The notes below the pieces were generated by a model. It had not been told where the DNA came from. It was given only the letters and a program-made list of their open reading frames with translations, and did no database searches. Below are positions 49,413-58,429 of a stretch of 64,000 bases of DNA, one piece after another. Within the stretch, counting starts at the first letter, position 1; every line of letters starts with the position of its first letter. Origin of the DNA: Halieaceae bacterium (GTDB lineage: Bacteria > Pseudomonadota > Gammaproteobacteria > Pseudomonadales > Halieaceae); contig CACOYM010000013.1 in NCBI GenBank assembly GCA_902631395.1, forward strand, positions 1 to 64,000, read 5' to 3'. The position numbers were made by a program, and so were the translations under genes.

Positions 49413-50651
49413 ATGGCCGGTGAGGCACCCTTGCGCATCGCTCTGCTGGGTTACCGCTCAGCGCCATTTTCAGGTGGTCAGGGCGTCTACCTTCGGTACC
49501 TTAGTCAGGCGCTTGCCACGCTGGGACATCAGGTTACAGTGATCTCGGGCCCGCCTTACCCGCAGCTTGTTGACGGCGTCACACTGGTTGAGTTGCCCGG
49601 TCTCGACTTATATGCCCGAGAGTCCATGGCGATACCGCTCTATGAGTTGCGTGACCCGCTTGAGCGTCGCGAATGGATCAGTAAGCTGACGGGCGGGTTT
49701 GCAGAGCCGTGGACATTTGGCCAGCGCGTTCGCGACTGGTTGCTAGCACGTGCCAGTGACTTCGATGTGGTGCATGACAACCAGACACTGGCTGATGGCA
49801 TACTGGATATACAGCGATCGGGCATACCCGTCGTGACCACCATTCACCACCCCATTACGCGCGATCTTCGCGTCGCGCTCTCGAAGGAACCGCGCTGGTG
49901 GCGTCGCCTATTGATTCGCCGCTGGCACATGTTTCTGTCGATGCAAGCGCGTGTGGCGTCTCAGCTGAACCATATCGTGACGGTGTCGCAGTTTTCCGCT
50001 ATCGATATCGCCACTGATTTTGGTGTGATGCCGAATGCGATCAAAGTGGTCCCAAATGGGGTGGATACCTCCCTTTTCAGACCGCTTCCAGCCATTTCGC
50101 GTCGACCACGCCAGATTATCGCGACGGCCTCTGCAGACGCGCCGCTGAAAGGGCTTGCAACTTTGCTGCAAGCGTACAAGAGATTGGCAGATGCCGACTC
50201 ATCCTGCGAGCTAGTGTTGATAGCGCGACTGAGACCCGGTGGTGACACCGAGGCTCTAATAGAACGTCTCGATCTGCAGAGCCGGATCCGCTTTGTGGGT
50301 GATGTCAGCCATGAGGATATTAATCGACTGTATGCTGAGAGCGCGGTGGCAGTAGTACCGTCTCTATATGAGGGTTTTGGTTTGCCTGCGGTTGAGGCCA
50401 TGGCTGCCGGTATTCCCCTCGTGTCGACCGATGGCGGTGCTCTGAGAGAGGTTGTTGGGGAAGGAGGCCTGCAGGTTCCGGCTGGTGATAGCGACGCACT
50501 TGCCGACGCGATTGATCGCTTATTGTGTGATCCCGAACTGGCGGAGACGGTCGCGCAACGGGGGCTCGATCGTGCGCGGCAGCGGTTCTGTTGGTCGGTA
50601 TGTGCTGCTCATATGGTGCGCCTTTATCGCGAGACCAGTGTCATATGCTAA
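49413..50651 (+). CDS. Glycosyltransferase family 4 protein
   Basis: GT-B-fold glycosyltransferase, about 412 aa, probably cytoplasmic. N-terminal half: RIALLGYRSAPFSGGQGVYL, then HDNQTLADGILDIQ and TTIHHPITRDL. C-terminal half: VVPNGVDTSLFRP and PSLYEGFGLPAVEAMAAGIP (nucleotide-sugar EGFG..E motif). The frame opens at a TTG (49299), but the ATG at 49413 is nearer the conserved start. The next gene begins 7 bp before its stop. HDNQTL and TTIHHPIT are features I recall from a set of actinobacterial GT4 proteins that share this gene order. With the rfb genes adjacent, a rhamnosyl or similar transfer is possible but unproven. Confidence 0.85.
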   Translation: MAGEAPLRIALLGYRSAPFSGGQGVYLRYLSQALATLGHQVTVISGPPYPQLVDGVTLVELPGLDLYARESMAIPLYELRDPLERREWISKLTGGFAEPWTFGQRVRDWLLARASDFDVVHDNQTLADGILDIQRSGIPVVTTIHHPITRDLRVALSKEPRWWRRLLIRRWHMFLSMQARVASQLNHIVTVSQFSAIDIATDFGVMPNAIKVVPNGVDTSLFRPLPAISRRPRQIIATASADAPLKGLATLLQAYKRLADADSSCELVLIARLRPGGDTEALIERLDLQSRIRFVGDVSHEDINRLYAESAVAVVPSLYEGFGLPAVEAMAAGIPLVSTDGGALREVVGEGGLQVPAGDSDALADAIDRLLCDPELAETVAQRGLDRARQRFCWSVCAAHMVRLYRETSVIC

Positions 50652-51385
50652 CCGTTGATATAGAAAAATTGGTTATTGCGCCAGGCCAGACCTGCCTGGA
50701 TGTGGGCTGCGGTGAGGGGCGGCACACACTAGCGGTTTATCTCTTGGATGGTGTCTTGTCGATCGGCGTTGATGTGTCCGAGCGGGACCTTGCGACTGCT
50801 AAAGGGCGCGTTGTGGATATGCGGCCTCATGCGCCGGGAGGTGCGGTGGGCTTTGCGGCGGGTGATGCGACGGCGCTTCCCATGGCAGACGAAACAATCG
50901 ACGTGGTGATAGCCAGTGAAATTTTGGAACACATTTACAATTATCTCTCCGTGCTTGAAGAAGCGATGCGGGTGCTGAAGCCAGGAGGGCGCCTATGCGT
51001 CAGCGTGCCGAGACAGTGGCCAGAATGGGTCTGTTGGCAACTCAGTGAGGGTTACCGTAAGACTCCCGGAGGCCATATCCGCATTTTTGACTCGACCCAT
51101 TTGCGCCGCGAGATTGAGCAGCAGGGGTTCACCTATGTTGGTGGAGGCAGCGCACATGCGCTGCATGTGCCTTACTGGTGGCTGAAATGCCTCTTTTGGC
51201 AGCGGGAGCAGGAACCCCGGGTGGTTCGTGCATATCACAAACTATTGGTCTGGGATCTCATGCGTCGTCCGTGGTTGACCCGCATGTTCGATGCTGTGTT
51301 CAACCCGATTTTAGGTAAAAGCATTGTGCTTTATTTTGTCAAACCACTGCCCGACGGGGCGACGTCGCAGGGTGCTGTGACATGA
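50645..51385 (+). CDS. Class I SAM-dependent methyltransferase of the GT4 cassette
   Basis: 246-aa Rossmann methyltransferase. SAM motif I is CLDVGCGEGRH (about 17-27), acidic motif GVDVSERDL, GDATALPM, IASEILEHI and the post-motif VLKPGGRLCVSVP. The C-terminal part (HALHVPYWWLKC; LLVWDLMRRPWLTRM) is specific to this subgroup rather than to general Methyltransf_11 proteins. ATG at 50645 overlaps the GT4 stop (ATGCTAA) and its own end overlaps the next gene by 4 bp, so the three genes are coupled. The acceptor is unknown. Confidence 0.85.
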   Translation: MLTVDIEKLVIAPGQTCLDVGCGEGRHTLAVYLLDGVLSIGVDVSERDLATAKGRVVDMRPHAPGGAVGFAAGDATALPMADETIDVVIASEILEHIYNYLSVLEEAMRVLKPGGRLCVSVPRQWPEWVCWQLSEGYRKTPGGHIRIFDSTHLRREIEQQGFTYVGGGSAHALHVPYWWLKCLFWQREQEPRVVRAYHKLLVWDLMRRPWLTRMFDAVFNPILGKSIVLYFVKPLPDGATSQGAVT

Positions 51386-52422
51386 ATGCTCCGGTGTTTG
51401 CTGCCGGTGTATTCCCCACGCAATGGCTGCGGCCCACAGTCGAGTTTTTACTTAACACCCAGCGGTCATCGGGGGAAATCCCTTGGTTTGAGGGTGGTCA
51501 TACCGATCCATGGGATCACACAGAGGCCACAATGGGCCTCACTATTGCGGGCGAATGGTCCGCCGCTGAGCGTGCCTACCATTGGTTAGCTGATATGCAG
51601 CTTGAAGATGGAAGTTGGTGGGCTTGCTATCGAGACGAGCGGCCCGATGAATCAGTTGAGAGGCGTGAAACGAATTATGTGGCCTATGTTGCCACTGGCG
51701 TTTGGCATCATTTTTTGGTCACTGGCGACAGCGGTTTTTTGCGAACCATGCTCCCCGTTGTGCAGCGGGCCATTGATTTTGTTTTGCAATATCAGGGACC
51801 AGAGGGAGAGGTTGACTGGGCGGTAGATTCAACGGGTGCACCGCTGGGGGATGCGTTGGTTGCAGGCTGTAGCTCGATCTATAAGTCGCTCGAGTGCGCC
51901 ATCTTGATAGCCGAAACCCTCGGTCAACCGGCCTTGTCTTGGCGATCAGCTAGAGCTCGCTTAGGTTACGCGTTGAGACATTATCCGACCCGTTTTGACC
52001 GAACCTGGGAGAGCAAGTCCCGCTATGCAATGGACTGGTTCTACCCGGTTCTTGCTGGTTGGGTGATGGGAAAAGCTGCGCGCGAGTGGCTGTCTGCTAG
52101 GTGGGACGAATTTGTCGAGCCGGGAATTGGCTGCCGGTGTGAAAACCACCAACCCTGGGCAACGGTGGCAGAATCTTGTGAGCTTACCTTGGCGTTACTC
52201 GCCGCGGGTCAGCGAGATCAGGCAATAGACCTCTTTGGTTGGTTGGCGCAGTGGCGCGATACCGACGGCGTCTGGTGGACGGGTTATCAGTTCGTTGAGC
52301 AGGTGCTCTGGCCGCTGGAAAAGCCAACCTGGACCGCAGGTGCTGTGCTGCTCGCTGCTGATGCGCTTGCGGAGCACACCTCTGCCAGCTCGCTATTTCT
52401 AAAAACTGCGCTCCGAGATTGA
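51382..52422 (+). CDS. Alpha/alpha-barrel protein, 'prenyltransferase-like', of the GT4 cassette
   Basis: 346-aa protein rich in Trp and Tyr, with repeated helix-pair segments containing DGSWWACYR, GEIPWFEGGHTDPWDH, NYVAYVATGVWHHFL, SRYAMDWFYPVLAGW and DTDGVWWTGYQF. This pattern fits the six-hairpin or prenyltransferase/squalene-cyclase toroid fold. The DxDD motif of class II terpene cyclases is not present, so real cyclase activity is doubtful. No signal peptide or membrane helix is evident. Homologues annotated 'prenyltransferase' accompany the same GT4 and methyltransferase genes in Actinobacteria, as far as I recall. It might be a glycan-processing enzyme or a binding protein. Confidence 0.7.
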   Translation: MNAPVFAAGVFPTQWLRPTVEFLLNTQRSSGEIPWFEGGHTDPWDHTEATMGLTIAGEWSAAERAYHWLADMQLEDGSWWACYRDERPDESVERRETNYVAYVATGVWHHFLVTGDSGFLRTMLPVVQRAIDFVLQYQGPEGEVDWAVDSTGAPLGDALVAGCSSIYKSLECAILIAETLGQPALSWRSARARLGYALRHYPTRFDRTWESKSRYAMDWFYPVLAGWVMGKAAREWLSARWDEFVEPGIGCRCENHQPWATVAESCELTLALLAAGQRDQAIDLFGWLAQWRDTDGVWWTGYQFVEQVLWPLEKPTWTAGAVLLAADALAEHTSASSLFLKTALRD

Positions 52423-52456
52423 CCGTTCAGTATAGGCTCAGGGGGCGCTGGCGCAG

Positions 52457-52484
52457 TTTTGTAAGCTGCAAAACAGCTGCAAAA
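52457..52484. other. Inverted repeat between the convergent cassette genes
   Basis: TTTTG-TA-AGCTG, loop CAAAA, CAGCT-G-CAAAA: nested inverted repeats forming a two-part stem in the 177-bp spacer between the alpha/alpha-barrel gene and the convergent methyltransferase. It could end transcription from both sides, although T-tracts are short. Confidence 0.4.
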
Positions 52485-52599
52485 TCGGAATGAAATTGAC
52501 GTCTCGGATTGAAGCTGCGCCGCTATCTCGCCATTCCTTAGAGGGTATTTTCGGTGCTTACGGTTTGGTGCCCCATTACTAGGGGTGTTGGAGACGCCA

Positions 52600-53271
52600 C
52601 TATGGTGCGATGCGAGTTAGTCCTCGAAGGCTGTCTGTGGTACTAAGGGGTTCGAAAAGTCCTGATTGTGAGGCCAGTTGCCAGATCGTGAAGGGCGCCA
52701 CTCCGCCTGAGGCGGCGTCGGGGAAGACATCATGGATGGCCAAAATGCCCCCGGGTCGTATATGAGTCGCCCAGGCGCGGTAGTCGGTGAGTGCCGCTTC
52801 CAAGCTGTGGCCACCATCAATAAAAACCATGCCTAGGCCTGCCTGCCAGTGAGTTGCGAGTTGTCCACTGCTTGCAACAATCGGCACCACGGACTCCTCG
52901 AGCCCGGCTTGGGCAATGTTGTGTCTGAACTCGGTAAACGTATCCACTCGCCCTGTCGTATCGGTCAAGGCTGGATCATGATGGCTTTCCCCTGGTTGGT
53001 GTTCCTCTGAGCCCCGATGGTGATCGACGGCATACACGACGGTACTATTTAGCCGAGCCGCCTGCGCTAGCCAAAGCGTTGACCGTCCGCAGTAACTACC
53101 GATCTCGAGAATGGGGCCGATTCTCGCCGCCGTGGCCGCCCAATTGTAGAGTTGCCGACCTTCATGTTCCGGCAGAAAGCCCCTCACTGATTCATCAGGG
53201 GCCTGAGCAGGCGGGTAAGATGCGGGCTCAGACACAGCGTACGGTGTCGACTTATGCGCTGCGCTACTCAA
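52600..53271 (-). CDS. Class I SAM-dependent methyltransferase (Methyltransf_24 type)
   Basis: 223-aa methyltransferase with SAM motif ILEIGSYCGRSTLWLA (about 54-69), VDHHRGSEEHQPGESHHDP (82-100), LGMVFIDGGHSLEAALTDY and AIHDVFPDAASGG (HD acid/base pair). The DHHRGSEE..HHDP stretch is a distinctive subgroup mark that I recall from actinobacterial proteins accompanying the same GT4 cassette. The start is TTG at 53271, overlapping the tolC stop by 8 bp; a GTG at 53235 is the alternative. It therefore follows tolC in one transcript and faces the other three cassette genes. The substrate is unknown. Confidence 0.8.
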   Translation of the reverse strand: MSSAAHKSTPYAVSEPASYPPAQAPDESVRGFLPEHEGRQLYNWAATAARIGPILEIGSYCGRSTLWLAQAARLNSTVVYAVDHHRGSEEHQPGESHHDPALTDTTGRVDTFTEFRHNIAQAGLEESVVPIVASSGQLATHWQAGLGMVFIDGGHSLEAALTDYRAWATHIRPGGILAIHDVFPDAASGGVAPFTIWQLASQSGLFEPLSTTDSLRGLTRIAP

Positions 53272-54712
53272 CGCCTAAGGCGGTTGGTGCGGGTGGGGCT
53301 AGTAAAAAGCCCTCCAGTCGCGCGATGTCCTCGGGCGATAGCGTGCCCGCAACTTCTTTCAGGCGGAGAGAGTTGATGATGAAGTCATATCGGCTGTTGG
53401 CGTAGTCACGCTGCGCGGCAAAGAGCATGTTTTGGGCGTTCAGTACATCGACGATATTTCGTGTGCCGACCTCATAGCCTGCCTGTGTGGCATCGAGGGC
53501 GCTTTGGCTAGAAACGATCGATTGTTTACGCGCCATGACGCGAGACACATCGGATACTACCGTCATGTGGAGTGACCGTGCCTGCGTCACGGTATTGCGC
53601 GTAAGATTGATGCGCGATTCCCGTGCTGCGTTGAATTGCTCCGCGGCTCGCCGTCGGTTTGCGCTGATCGCGCCGCCCGAGGATAACGGTAGATCAAAGC
53701 GGATTTGCCAGGTCTCGTTGGTCTGCTCGGAGTTGGGTGGGAAAATAAAATCGCTTTCCGTATTCTGTCGGATATCGCCAGTAGTTTCACTGTCCTGATA
53801 ACGATAGCTGGCGGTGACGGTTGGCACGTGGCCCATTCGCAACGAAGTGGCGTTTTGCCTGGCAGCTTCCTCGGCATACCGTGCCGCGGCGAGGCGATAA
53901 TTATTTAACATAGCGAAATCAACCCAAGCTGCCCGGTTGCCTGGCTCGGGGGTTTTCGGATCAAATTCCTCGCCCAGTACAAAGAGCTTCCCTGGTGCTT
54001 GCCCTGTCAATACAGACAGATTTTCTCTCGCGACCGCTACATTGTTTTCATCGACGATGCGCGTAACTTGCGCCAGATCGCGAGCAGCTTCTGCTTCATA
54101 CACGTCGGTAATAGCAATCAAGCCGACCTCAAAGCGTTGTCGGGTTTGCTCAAGTTGGCGTTCAAAAGCGCGCTCCTGTGCCTGTGAAGCGCGGAGATTG
54201 TCCTGCGCTCTCAGGACACCGAAATAGGCCTGCACGACTCTTACGATGAGATCCTGTTGCGCAGCAGACAGATTCGCTTCAGCTTGTTGCGATGTTTCTT
54301 TGCCGGCTTTCCAACCAAACCAAGCTGATAGGTCAAACAGCGTCTGCGACAGGGTCACATCGTATCCGTCTGTTTCGGTCTCGGTGACGGTAGTGACATC
54401 GATCTGATCGAAGGACGGGTTCAAGGGATTATTGTTAAAGACCAGATTGGGCCGTGTGGAATCCGTTTCTGAGTCGGAATATGAGTATCCCGCGCGAGCT
54501 TGCGGGAGTAGGGGCGCTAGCGCCAACTTTTCTAGCTCGAGGTCGGCGTTATATTGCGCCACCTGAGCTTTAAGTTGCGCGTCATTCTCGAGTGCCAGTT
54601 CGTAGATATCGACCAGCGTCTCAGCATTAGAAGTGGCTGCAAAGGTGCCAGCGGTAAGTAAGGTAACGAGTCTGGTGAAGAAGCTGGCGATGGGACGATG
54701 CAGTGCAGGCAT
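53264..54712 (-). CDS. tolC: TolC-family outer-membrane efflux protein
   Basis: Outer-membrane channel of tripartite efflux pumps and type I secretion. About 482 aa from the ATG at 54712: signal peptide ending TSNAETLVDIYELALENDAQ, then two tandem OEP repeats (about 30-230 and 240-460) with coiled-coil helices (QAEANLSAAQQDLIVRVVQA; GTRNIVDVLNAQNMLFAAQR). The open frame reaches 54754; the later ATG gives a normal signal peptide. Divergent from yqiB as in Pseudomonas, but nudF, usually between them, is missing. The methyltransferase overlaps its end. Confidence 0.94.
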   Translation of the reverse strand: MPALHRPIASFFTRLVTLLTAGTFAATSNAETLVDIYELALENDAQLKAQVAQYNADLELEKLALAPLLPQARAGYSYSDSETDSTRPNLVFNNNPLNPSFDQIDVTTVTETETDGYDVTLSQTLFDLSAWFGWKAGKETSQQAEANLSAAQQDLIVRVVQAYFGVLRAQDNLRASQAQERAFERQLEQTRQRFEVGLIAITDVYEAEAARDLAQVTRIVDENNVAVARENLSVLTGQAPGKLFVLGEEFDPKTPEPGNRAAWVDFAMLNNYRLAAARYAEEAARQNATSLRMGHVPTVTASYRYQDSETTGDIRQNTESDFIFPPNSEQTNETWQIRFDLPLSSGGAISANRRRAAEQFNAARESRINLTRNTVTQARSLHMTVVSDVSRVMARKQSIVSSQSALDATQAGYEVGTRNIVDVLNAQNMLFAAQRDYANSRYDFIINSLRLKEVAGTLSPEDIARLEGFLLAPPAPTALGVE

Positions 54713-54833
54713 AGCTTCGGGTTCTGCGTTATTTACGGACGGCGAGTCTACCACTCTGCAAGCCCTTTTGGCGGCCCCAAAACCAACAACATTTGGCAGT
54801 CCCCGCAGTGAGTTGGCTTGCTACACTTACCCT

Positions 54834-55313
54834 ATGTCAAACCGCATCACGCATTCCAGCGCGCCGCGTCGCCTTCGCAAGGGCTATCAATTAGACCTGG
54901 CTGACCTGCATGCCCATTGTGAGGCGAACTATCACCGATTGATGCGACTTTTCCCCAGTTACGAGCAACAAACTCGGTGCAATTTTGAGGCCGGAGACGC
55001 GCAGATCGAGCTCGAAGTCACTGCTCGAGATCGCTACACCACAGACATGCGGCTTCGTTATCAGGGCGCTGTTTACCAGCTTGGCTCAGCGAGCGCTTTA
55101 GATCTGCGGCTCTATCACGATGCTCGCATGGCCGAAGTCGTGCATTGCAGCACATCGAGACGTTTTGAGGCCCGTTACCGGTATCCGAATCCGGAGATGC
55201 TGCAGCGTGACGAGAAATTTCAGCAGAACCGCTTCGCTGCAGAGCTCATGGAGTTTTGTCTAAATAACGGTCGCTCAACGGACGCGCCCTTGACTGGCAT
55301 AGAACAGCGTTGA
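54834..55313 (+). CDS. yqiB: YqiB-family conserved protein (DUF1249)
   Basis: 159-aa cytoplasmic protein of unknown function, widespread next to cpdA. Family features: DLHAHCEANYHRLMRLFP, ARDRYTTDMRLRY, DLRLYHDARMAEVVHC, FEARYRYPNPEMLQRDEKFQ and NRFAAELMEFCL. The open frame extends 67 codons upstream into tolC antisense; the ATG at 54834 is the family start. Its stop overlaps the start of the cpdA pseudogene by 4 bp, showing the ancestral yqiB-cpdA coupling. Confidence 0.9.
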   Translation: MSNRITHSSAPRRLRKGYQLDLADLHAHCEANYHRLMRLFPSYEQQTRCNFEAGDAQIELEVTARDRYTTDMRLRYQGAVYQLGSASALDLRLYHDARMAEVVHCSTSRRFEARYRYPNPEMLQRDEKFQQNRFAAELMEFCLNNGRSTDAPLTGIEQR

Positions 55314-56017
55314 CCATAAGTGCGTTGGCTGGGCAGATGCGTCTCGATGACGCCTATATCAATCGCATCGTCCAACTGTCAGATACGCATCTTATGGCAT
55401 CGCCGGGCGGCGGCACCTTCTTCGCACTTTATACTGAGAACTCTGTGGCTGCGCTCTGCCGCTCATTGGCATATCTGTCAGTAATTGACGCATTGCTGCT
55501 CACCGGCGATCTCGTTGTTTATGGGATGGGGGAAGCCTACCAACGTCTTGATCAGGTTGTTTCAGCGCTCTGCGTCCCGAGCTTCTGGCTCTCTGAAAAT
55601 CACAATGCGGTTTGATCCGAGGGGTATTCTTTGCCTGGCTATGTAAAGAGGAGTATTCATCTGCCGCACTGGGATGTTCTAATGCTTAATACTTTGCATG
55701 CTGGTGCTGTAGCCGCCTGTGTGTCCGAGAGTGAATTGTAAGCGTGGTAACATGCCATTGCATTGGCGGACACCACTGAGCGGCCGTTTTTGGCGACAAC
55801 GCATCACCCGTTTTTGCCGGTGGGTTCCGAGAGGGTTAGGAAGGTCGGCGTGCAGAATTCGTTAGAAGCACTCAAGGTATTCACGGTGTTGAGGGAGCGG
55901 GCAGTCGTGGTGTCAGGGCATGTTAATAAGGGCTCCGCGCAGGCGCATCGGGGCTTAAATTGCCTGAAGTCGCCTTTAAGCTGCGTGCAATTCGCACCCA
56001 AATCGCCACAGTTTTAG
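55310..56017 (+). pseudogene. cpdA: Decayed 3',5'-cyclic AMP phosphodiesterase CpdA
   Basis: The whole region reads in one frame as a CpdA homologue interrupted by three stop codons: TGA 55613-55615, TAA 55739-55741 and TAA 55748-55750, before a final TAG at 56015. Metallophosphoesterase motifs: RIVQLSDTHL and LLTGDLV are intact, GNHD has become ENHN, ATTHHPFLPVGS is kept, and GHVH has become GHVN. CpdA-like ends LSCVQFAPKS. No frameshift is needed, and two metal-binding motifs are lost, so this is real decay rather than a sequencing slip. It keeps its ancestral place between yqiB and parE. cAMP breakdown by this enzyme is presumably lost. Confidence 0.88.
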
Positions 56018-56243
56018 GTAGACGCGGTGGCGCAAGGGCGCCGTGGGGTGAGATTTAAAGTTAATGAATTCTGAAAAACAGTGGTGTGCCGTGTGAGCGA
56101 TAATATTTTCTCGGTTGATCTGAACTCACCAGGTTGTGCATAGGCATTATAAGTGCAAGCTCGTGCATCTCGGGTAAAGGTTTACTCTGTGAAAGATAGC
56201 GGTGAGCCAGCCCGCATAGATTGATTGGAACTTATGGTGAAGC

Positions 56244-58133
56244 ATGACGAATTATAACGCCGACGCCATTGAGGTGTTGGTTGGGCTGGAGCCTGTTCGC
56301 AAACGTCCGGGTATGTATACCGACACCACTCGCCCTAACCATTTGGCGCAGGAAGTCATCGATAACTCGGTCGATGAGGCACTTGCTGGGCATTGCAGTA
56401 AGATCGACGTTGTGCTTCATGCCGATGGTGCGCTCAGCGTGACAGACGACGGACGCGGCATGCCCGTTGACTTGCATCCTGAACAAAATTTGCCAGGCGT
56501 GGAGGTGATCCTTTCTACCCTTCACGCAGGTGGAAAATTTTCGGACGATAGCTATCAGTTCAGTGGCGGCTTGCACGGTGTAGGCGTGTCCGTGGTGAAT
56601 GCCTTGTCGCAACTGTTGGAGGTCACTATCCGACGCGATGGGAATGTGCACACCATGGCCTTTTCTGGGGGTGATAAGACCGCCGACTTAAAAGTCATCG
56701 GTAACTGCGGCAAACGCAACACGGGCACCGGGATTCGTTTTAAGCCTGACCCGCAGTACTTTGATTCAGCCAATTTTTCATTGTCTAAACTGAGTCACGC
56801 ACTGCGGGCTAAGGCCGTGCTGTGTCCCGGTCTTGAGGTCACCCTCACTGACGAAAAAAAGAAAGTGAAAACCGAATGGCACTATGAGGACGGCATCTCT
56901 GACTATGTGGCGGATGCCACCATCGATTTCCCAGTGGTACCCGAGACGCCGTTCAGATGGCATTTCGAGGGAGAGACCGAAGCGGTGGACTGGGCTATAC
57001 AGTGGCTGCTCGAGGGCGGTGAGGTCGTTGCAGAGTCCTATGTAAACCTGATTCCCACGCCGCAAGGTGGCACTCACGTGAATGGTTTGCGCTCCGGTTT
57101 GTTGGACGCCATGCGTGAATTCTGTGAGTTGCGCAGCCTGTTACCCCGAGGGGTCAAGCTGACCGCCGAGGACGTGTGGGACCGTTGCTGTTTTGTGTTG
57201 TCATCGAAGCTACGGGACCCGCAGTTCTCGGGCCAGACGAAGGAGCGCCTGTCTTCGCGTGAGGCGGCCGGATTCGTCTCGTGTGTCGCGAAGGACGCTT
57301 TTGGCCTTTGGCTGAATCAGCATACCTCCGACGCAGAACGGCTCGCCCAGCTATGTATCGAGCGAGCCCAGAGCCGCCTCCGCTCGGCCAAGAAAGTCGT
57401 GCGGAAGAAAGTCTCGTCTGGCCCTGCACTGCCGGGAAAGTTAGCGGATTGCTCGAGCGAGGACCCGGAGCGCGGTGAGCTATTTCTCGTCGAGGGCGAT
57501 TCGGCGGGGGGCTCGGCCAAGCAGGCGCGCGATCGTGAAAATCAGGCGATCCTGCCGCTTAGGGGTAAGATTTTGAATACCTGGGAGGTGGACGCCGCTG
57601 AAATTCTGGCGTCCCAGGAGGTCAATAACATTTCAGTGGCGTTGGGTATCGATCCGGGTAGTTCAGACCTCAGTCAATTGCGATATCACAAGGTATGCAT
57701 TTTGGCCGATGCTGACTCCGATGGCCTACACATCGCCACGTTGATTTGTGCCCTGTTTTTGCGGCATTTCCGCTCATTGGTGCAAGCCGGACACGTGTTT
57801 GTGGCGATGCCGCCGCTCTACCGTATTGATGTGGGTAAAGAGGTACACTACGCGCTTGATGAATCAGAGAAGAACGGTATTCTCGATCGCCTTGAGGCGG
57901 AGAACAAACGCGCCAAACCCACGGTACAGCGCTTTAAAGGATTGGGTGAGATGAATCCGCCGCAGCTGCGCGAGACCACGATGGACCCTGTTACGCGACG
58001 CTTGGTGCAGTTGGTGCTCGATGAAGACAGCGGCACCGACAGCATGTTTGATCTATTGTTAGCGAAAAAGCGTGCTGGTGACCGGAAGTCATGGCTTGAA
58101 GCGAAAGGTGACCTAGCCGACATCACGAGCTAA
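56244..58133 (+). CDS. parE: DNA topoisomerase IV subunit B
   Basis: ATPase subunit of topoisomerase IV, which separates linked daughter chromosomes. The 629-aa protein has the GHKL site ([36 protein letters not shown]) and TOPRIM motifs [20 protein letters not shown] and DADSDGLHIATLI. It lacks the large insert seen in GyrB at 6-8.5 kb, and PLRGKILNTWEV is the ParE form. Length equals E. coli ParE (630 aa). parC, often nearby, does not follow within the window. Confidence 0.97.
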   Translation: MTNYNADAIEVLVGLEPVRKRPGMYTDTTRPNHLAQEVIDNSVDEALAGHCSKIDVVLHADGALSVTDDGRGMPVDLHPEQNLPGVEVILSTLHAGGKFSDDSYQFSGGLHGVGVSVVNALSQLLEVTIRRDGNVHTMAFSGGDKTADLKVIGNCGKRNTGTGIRFKPDPQYFDSANFSLSKLSHALRAKAVLCPGLEVTLTDEKKKVKTEWHYEDGISDYVADATIDFPVVPETPFRWHFEGETEAVDWAIQWLLEGGEVVAESYVNLIPTPQGGTHVNGLRSGLLDAMREFCELRSLLPRGVKLTAEDVWDRCCFVLSSKLRDPQFSGQTKERLSSREAAGFVSCVAKDAFGLWLNQHTSDAERLAQLCIERAQSRLRSAKKVVRKKVSSGPALPGKLADCSSEDPERGELFLVEGDSAGGSAKQARDRENQAILPLRGKILNTWEVDAAEILASQEVNNISVALGIDPGSSDLSQLRYHKVCILADADSDGLHIATLICALFLRHFRSLVQAGHVFVAMPPLYRIDVGKEVHYALDESEKNGILDRLEAENKRAKPTVQRFKGLGEMNPPQLRETTMDPVTRRLVQLVLDEDSGTDSMFDLLLAKKRAGDRKSWLEAKGDLADITS

Positions 58134-58429
58134 TGTATAGCTTACCGTGTGCAGTGTTACGCTGTGACTATGCGCGCCCTGTGTTGAATCTTAGATCTCA
58201 CGCCGCAAACCAACAATCTTTGGCCAGTCTGGAGTGGGCGAGGCGTTATCCTTTTTCACTATTTGTTCACCCGCGTTTTTCATTAAAGTGAGTTGCGAGT
58301 AGCGATACTTCCATAAAATCTGGCGGTAGCGGCGCGGCGGTGCGATGTCGTCGAGTCCAGACGCTGCAAGACCCCGTATAGTCAGCAATCTTGCCGAACG
58401 TTGCGTCGGCGCGCAAAGGAGGACAGACG

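Noticed and set aside
51382-52422. Calling the barrel protein a functional terpene cyclase or prenyltransferase
   Set aside because: The DxDD catalytic motif is not present; the name reflects the fold only.
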